DNA of 64,000 bases, taken from Mycobacterium yunnanensis (lineage in GTDB: Bacteria > Actinomycetota > Actinomycetes > Mycobacteriales > Mycobacteriaceae). Positions 61,101-64,000 of this stretch are shown here, one piece after another. A program made the position numbers and the translations under genes. The notes under the pieces were generated by a model. The model searched no databases. It was not told the DNA's origin and was given only the letters and a program-made list of their open reading frames with translations. The stretch's first letter is position 1, and every line of letters starts with the position of its first letter. Where the stretch lies: NCBI RefSeq assembly GCF_025823185.1, contig NZ_JACKVK010000013.1, positions 535,151-599,150 on the forward strand. The letters are read 5' to 3'.

Positions 61101-61718
61101 ATGGCTCCTCAGTTGAGTCCGTGGCAGCGGATTGTGAAGACCACCGAGAAATTGGTGTTCAGCGAGGCTCCGAAGATCATCCGGCAGTTGCAGAACCCCG
61201 AGACGGTGCCGCGCACCCTCGGCCAGGGCATCCGGATGGGCATCGACGTCGGCCTCAGCGTGATCGCGGCCTCTCAGCAGCAACAGCATCCCCAGCAGGC
61301 GATCACCGCCGGCCGACCGGTCACCAAGAACAGCGCGCCGACCCACCGCCGGGCCCGTCGAATCGCCTACGCCCCCGACCTGGACGGCCAGGCCGACCCG
61401 GGCGAGATCGTGTGGACGTGGGTCGTCTACGAAGAGGACCCCTCCCGCGGCAAGGACCGCCCCGTCCTGGTCGTGGGCCGCGACAGCACGACCCTGCTCG
61501 GGCTCATGCTGTCCAGCCAGGAACGGCACGCCGGCGACCGGTCCTGGGTGCACATCGGCAGCGGCAGCTGGGACCACGAGGGCCGCCCGAGCTGGGTAAG
61601 GCTCGACCGGGTGCTCGACGTGCCGGAGGAGAGCATCCGGCGCGAAGGCGCCATCCTCGAACGCGGGACGTTCGAGATCGTCGCGGCGCGGCTGCGGGCG
61701 GACTACTCCTGGCGCTAG
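61101..61718 (+). CDS. PemK/MazF-like type II toxin-fold protein
   Basis: This 205-residue protein has a helical N-terminal half (PWQRIVKTTEKLVF, a Gln-rich loop SQQQQHPQQ) and a C-terminal PemK-like beta barrel with VVYEEDPSRGKDRPVLVVGR, WVHIGSG and IRREGAILERGTFEIVAARL. No antitoxin gene is adjacent, and the length matches the conserved mycobacterial gene that follows lepA (Rv2405 position), so a housekeeping role is more likely than a toxin. ATG 61101 is preferred; ATG 61089 is in frame. Confidence 0.7.
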   Translation: MAPQLSPWQRIVKTTEKLVFSEAPKIIRQLQNPETVPRTLGQGIRMGIDVGLSVIAASQQQQHPQQAITAGRPVTKNSAPTHRRARRIAYAPDLDGQADPGEIVWTWVVYEEDPSRGKDRPVLVVGRDSTTLLGLMLSSQERHAGDRSWVHIGSGSWDHEGRPSWVRLDRVLDVPEESIRREGAILERGTFEIVAARLRADYSWR

Positions 61719-62314
61719 CGGGCGGCCCGCCACATCGGCCACAACGCCGGGCCGCCTGGCAGCCTAATCTCGCCGGTGACCTCGAACCCGAAGCGTTGGT
61801 AGTACGGGATGTTGTCCGGATTGCTCGACTCCAGGTAGGCCGGCGCGTGCTCGGCGTCGCAACGGTCCAGACGCGACCTCATGAGCGCGTTGCCGAGGCC
61901 CTTGCCACGAACCGACGGATCGCTGCCGATGACCGCCAGGTACCAATGCGGTTCCTCGGGGTGGGCCGCCTTCATGGCGTCGTCGGCGACCATCCCCCGC
62001 CGCACCGAGCGGCCGAAGGTCAGCAGCATTGCCGGCAGGGCCCGAAGTTCCTCGGCGGACGTGTGCCGCCACTGCCCAGGTGGATCCCACAGCGCGGCCG
62101 CACCGATGCCTCCGTCGTCGTCGAGGACCACCTCCACGCCGCCGCGCGAGAGGTGGTGGTGCCGGGTCATCGCCTCGAACAGCTTGTGCAGCCTGCGGCG
62201 CCGGACGTCGGCGTCGGGCAGCATCCACGCCATCACGGGATCCTCGAAGAACGCCCGCCCCAGGGTCGCAGAGAGCGCTGAGACGTCGGCACGGTTCGCA
62301 GGCCTGGCTTGCAT
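61715..62314 (-). CDS. GNAT-family N-acetyltransferase
   Basis: This 199-residue single GNAT domain has the acetyl-CoA loop SDPSVRGKGLGNALMRSRL at about 130-148, followed by AYLESSNPDNIPYYQRFGFEV. Substrate unknown. It converges on the PemK-like gene with a 4-nt overlap and lies 13 nt after the CBS gene on the same strand. Confidence 0.85.
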   Translation of the reverse strand: MQARPANRADVSALSATLGRAFFEDPVMAWMLPDADVRRRRLHKLFEAMTRHHHLSRGGVEVVLDDDGGIGAAALWDPPGQWRHTSAEELRALPAMLLTFGRSVRRGMVADDAMKAAHPEEPHWYLAVIGSDPSVRGKGLGNALMRSRLDRCDAEHAPAYLESSNPDNIPYYQRFGFEVTGEIRLPGGPALWPMWRAAR

Positions 62315-62327
62315 GCCACCGATGCTC

Positions 62328-62762
62328 TCACCCCTGGGTGATGTAGGCCGCCAACTGCTCGCGTTCGGCCTGAAGCTCTTCCATGCGGGTCTTCACCACG
62401 TCTCCGATGCTGACGATGCCGGCCAGGCGCCCGTCGTCGACGACGGGTACGTGCCGCACCCGGTGGGTGGTCATCAGCGCGCTCAGGCCGTCGACCGTGT
62501 CCTCGGACGTGCAGGTGACGACGTCGGTGGTCATGACGTCGGCGACACGGCATTCCAGGGCCTCGACTCCGTGCTCGTGCAGCATCCGCACGACGTCGCG
62601 CTCGGACACGATGCCGACCACCGAATCGGGGCCGACGACGACCATCGCGCCCACGTTGCGCTTCACCAACCCGCTGACCAGGTCCCTGACCACGGTGTCG
62701 GGTGACGTGGTGAGCACGCCCGCACCCTTGTTCCGCAACACGTCGGCGATACGCACGGACAT
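62328..62762 (-). CDS. Two-CBS-domain protein
   Basis: This 144-residue protein is made of two CBS domains (about 8-63 and 73-128), each ending in the usual VGIVSERDVV or AGIVSIGDVV strand-helix, plus a short charged tail. Such proteins bind adenine nucleotides or AdoMet. The position near lepA matches Rv2406c of M. tuberculosis. Confidence 0.88.
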   Translation of the reverse strand: MSVRIADVLRNKGAGVLTTSPDTVVRDLVSGLVKRNVGAMVVVGPDSVVGIVSERDVVRMLHEHGVEALECRVADVMTTDVVTCTSEDTVDGLSALMTTHRVRHVPVVDDGRLAGIVSIGDVVKTRMEELQAEREQLAAYITQG

Positions 62763-62879
62763 CCCTTCCTGTGACGTGGCTCACATCAGAGTAGAACCGA
62801 TTCCCGACGGAACACAATGCCCTCGACACCGGTTGCCTCCACCGGAGACCTGCGCCACACCCGACCAAAGAGGATGCCC

Positions 62880-63887
62880 GTGACCGACACCGTGACACTC
62901 GGAGACGACCTGACCACCAGCGCCATCGGCTTCGGCGCGATGGCGCTGACCCCGGTGTACGGCGAGGTCGACGACGCCGAGTCGCTGGCGACGCTGCACC
63001 AGGCCCTCGACTTGGGCGTGACGTTCATCGACACCGCGAACGTCTACGGCGGCGGGGCCAACGAACGGCTCATCGCCGACCTCCTCGCCAGCAGGCGCGA
63101 CGAGGTCACCCTGGCCACCAAGTTCGGCATCGTGGGCAACCCGGCCGACCGCGCCTCCGGCAAACCGGGCGCGCGGGGTGACGCCGCCTACGTCAAGCAG
63201 TGCATCGACGAGAGCCTTGGCCGCCTGCGGACCGACGTCGTCGACCTGTACTACATGCACCGGCGCAACGTGTCGGTGCCCATCGAGGAAACCGTCGGCG
63301 CGATGGCCGAACTGGTCGCCGCGGGCAAGGTTCGCCACCTCGGCCTGTCCGAGGTGACCGCCGACGAACTGCGGGCCGCCGTCGCGGTGCACCCCATCGC
63401 CGCCGTCCAGAGCGAATGGTCCATCTGGAGCCGGGACGTCGAGGCCCGCGTGGTGCCCGCCGCCGCCGAGCTCGGGGTGGGCTTCGTCCCCTACTCCCCG
63501 CTGGGCCGGGGCTTCCTGACCGGCACGCTCACCTCGTCGGCCGATCTAACCGAATCCTCGGACTTCCGGCGCAATCTCCCGCGGTTCGCCGACGACGCGC
63601 TGCAGGAGAACCTCGCCGTAGTCGAGGTGATCCGCGCCGTGGCCGACGAACGCGAGGCGACGCCTGCACAGATCGCGCTGGCGTGGTTGCGCTACCGAGC
63701 CGACGAGCTCGGCGTGGCGTCGGTTCCGATCCCCGGCACCCGCAGGGCCGCCCGCGTGAAGGAGAACTTCGACTCCCTCGACGTGGCACTCAGCGACGAC
63801 CAACTCGCCCGCCTCGACGCGGCGGGGGCGGCAGTCTCGGGCCATCGAAACGCCGATCTCGGGTGGGTGTCGGCCGGGCGGGAATGA
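62880..63887 (+). CDS. Aldo/keto reductase
   Basis: This 335-residue AKR has the catalytic set Asp and Tyr in FIDTANVYGGG, Lys in LATKFG and His in LYYMHR, and the NADPH-binding SVPIPGTRRAARVKENFDS near the C-terminus. It reduces an aldehyde or ketone. GTG 62880 with AGAGG 6 nt upstream is preferred; ATG 62874 and ATG 62817 are in frame. The gene is divergent from the CBS gene. Confidence 0.87.
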   Translation: MTDTVTLGDDLTTSAIGFGAMALTPVYGEVDDAESLATLHQALDLGVTFIDTANVYGGGANERLIADLLASRRDEVTLATKFGIVGNPADRASGKPGARGDAAYVKQCIDESLGRLRTDVVDLYYMHRRNVSVPIEETVGAMAELVAAGKVRHLGLSEVTADELRAAVAVHPIAAVQSEWSIWSRDVEARVVPAAAELGVGFVPYSPLGRGFLTGTLTSSADLTESSDFRRNLPRFADDALQENLAVVEVIRAVADEREATPAQIALAWLRYRADELGVASVPIPGTRRAARVKENFDSLDVALSDDQLARLDAAGAAVSGHRNADLGWVSAGRE

Positions 63888-63891
63888 CCCG

Positions 63892-64000
63892 TCAGTCGTC
63901 GTCCGCCGGTCCCGCCCCCCGCATCGCGACGGCGACGTCGTCGAAGGCCGCGGCCTGGGTGCGGAGGCGCTCCACGTCGCCGGGTCGCTTGAGCAGACCG
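63892..64000 (-). CDS. C-terminal 35 residues of an unidentified protein (runs off right edge)
   Basis: A minus-strand frame is open from base 64000 to TGA at 63892-63894, encoding a tail with LLKRPGDVERLRTQAAAFDD and ending in ADDD. Codon choice is GC3-rich like neighbouring genes and it converges on the aldo/keto reductase 4 nt beyond that gene's stop. Too little is present to name a family. Confidence 0.5.
   Translation of the reverse strand, partial: GLLKRPGDVERLRTQAAAFDDVAVAMRGAGPADDD

Noticed and set aside
61101..61718. Possible toxin-antitoxin module around the PemK-like gene.
   Set aside because: No antitoxin ORF is adjacent and the gene sits in a conserved mycobacterial block after lepA.

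Overview
This is GC-rich actinobacterial DNA that looks like a Mycolicibacterium-type mycobacterium. The evidence is a mycobacterial Mn/Fe superoxide dismutase, a WhiB-family regulator, PknH-C-like lipoproteins, Eis-like and MshD-like acetyltransferases, and a right-hand block (lppR, lepA, a PemK-like protein, a CBS-domain protein) that matches my memory of the Rv2403c-Rv2406c neighbourhood of M. tuberculosis. I see no rRNA, tRNA, CRISPR array, insertion sequence or phage gene.

About 57 kb of the 64 kb (1 to about 57.7 kb) is one organosulfur-scavenging island. It carries 12 luciferase-like (LLM) flavin monooxygenases, most of the NtaA/SnaA/DszA/SoxA type. It also has three DszC/SfnB-type acyl-CoA-dehydrogenase-fold monooxygenases plus one more distant relative, one FMN reductase, one styrene/indole-monooxygenase-like FAD enzyme, an AprA-like flavoprotein with a two-cluster ferredoxin, a 2OG-Fe(II) oxygenase, two rhodaneses and a TauE/SafE exporter. 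Uptake is covered by six ABC importers (two sulfonate/Ssu-type, two oligopeptide/Dpp-type, one MetNIQ, one ribose-type) and by MFS and APC permeases. The logic is import of reduced organosulfur compounds, flavin-dependent oxygenation of the C-S bond, and release of sulfite or thiol for cysteine synthesis.

Layout: 1-5.6 kb, StyA-like enzyme, LLM, rhodanese, then SfnG-like LLM, SfnB-like enzyme and FMN reductase on the plus strand. 5.6-13.6 kb, MFS, sodA, ferredoxin, AprA-like flavoprotein, LLM, ssuA-ssuB-ssuC. 13.9-20.6 kb, TauE, three tandem LLMs, an acyl-CoA-dehydrogenase-like protein, WhiB and GntR regulators. 20.7-25.8 kb, a plus-strand operon (leader peptide, LLM, sulfurtransferase, permease, binding protein, ATPase) behind a promoter that overlaps a palindrome. 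25.8-40.3 kb, a long minus-strand run: two LLMs, APC permease, MshD-like GNAT, DszC-like enzyme, LLM, Eis-like GNAT, Dpp-type transporter. 40.4-43.0 kb, metNIQ. 43.3-52.0 kb, 2OG oxygenase, SfnB-like enzyme, LLM, second Dpp-type transporter. 52.2-57.7 kb, ribose-type transporter and a divergent LLM. 57.7-64 kb, chromosomal core genes.

Most adjacent same-strand genes overlap by 4 nt (GTGA or ATGA), so the island is built of translationally coupled operons. The most novel regulatory piece is at 20,686-20,875. There a near-ideal leaderless promoter, a 12-bp palindrome beside a GntR gene, and a short ORF ending in a Cys-Leu-Cys tail match the actinobacterial cysteine-attenuator leader pattern. 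The lepA gene has no canonical in-frame start codon; an ATG immediately followed by TAG precedes it.
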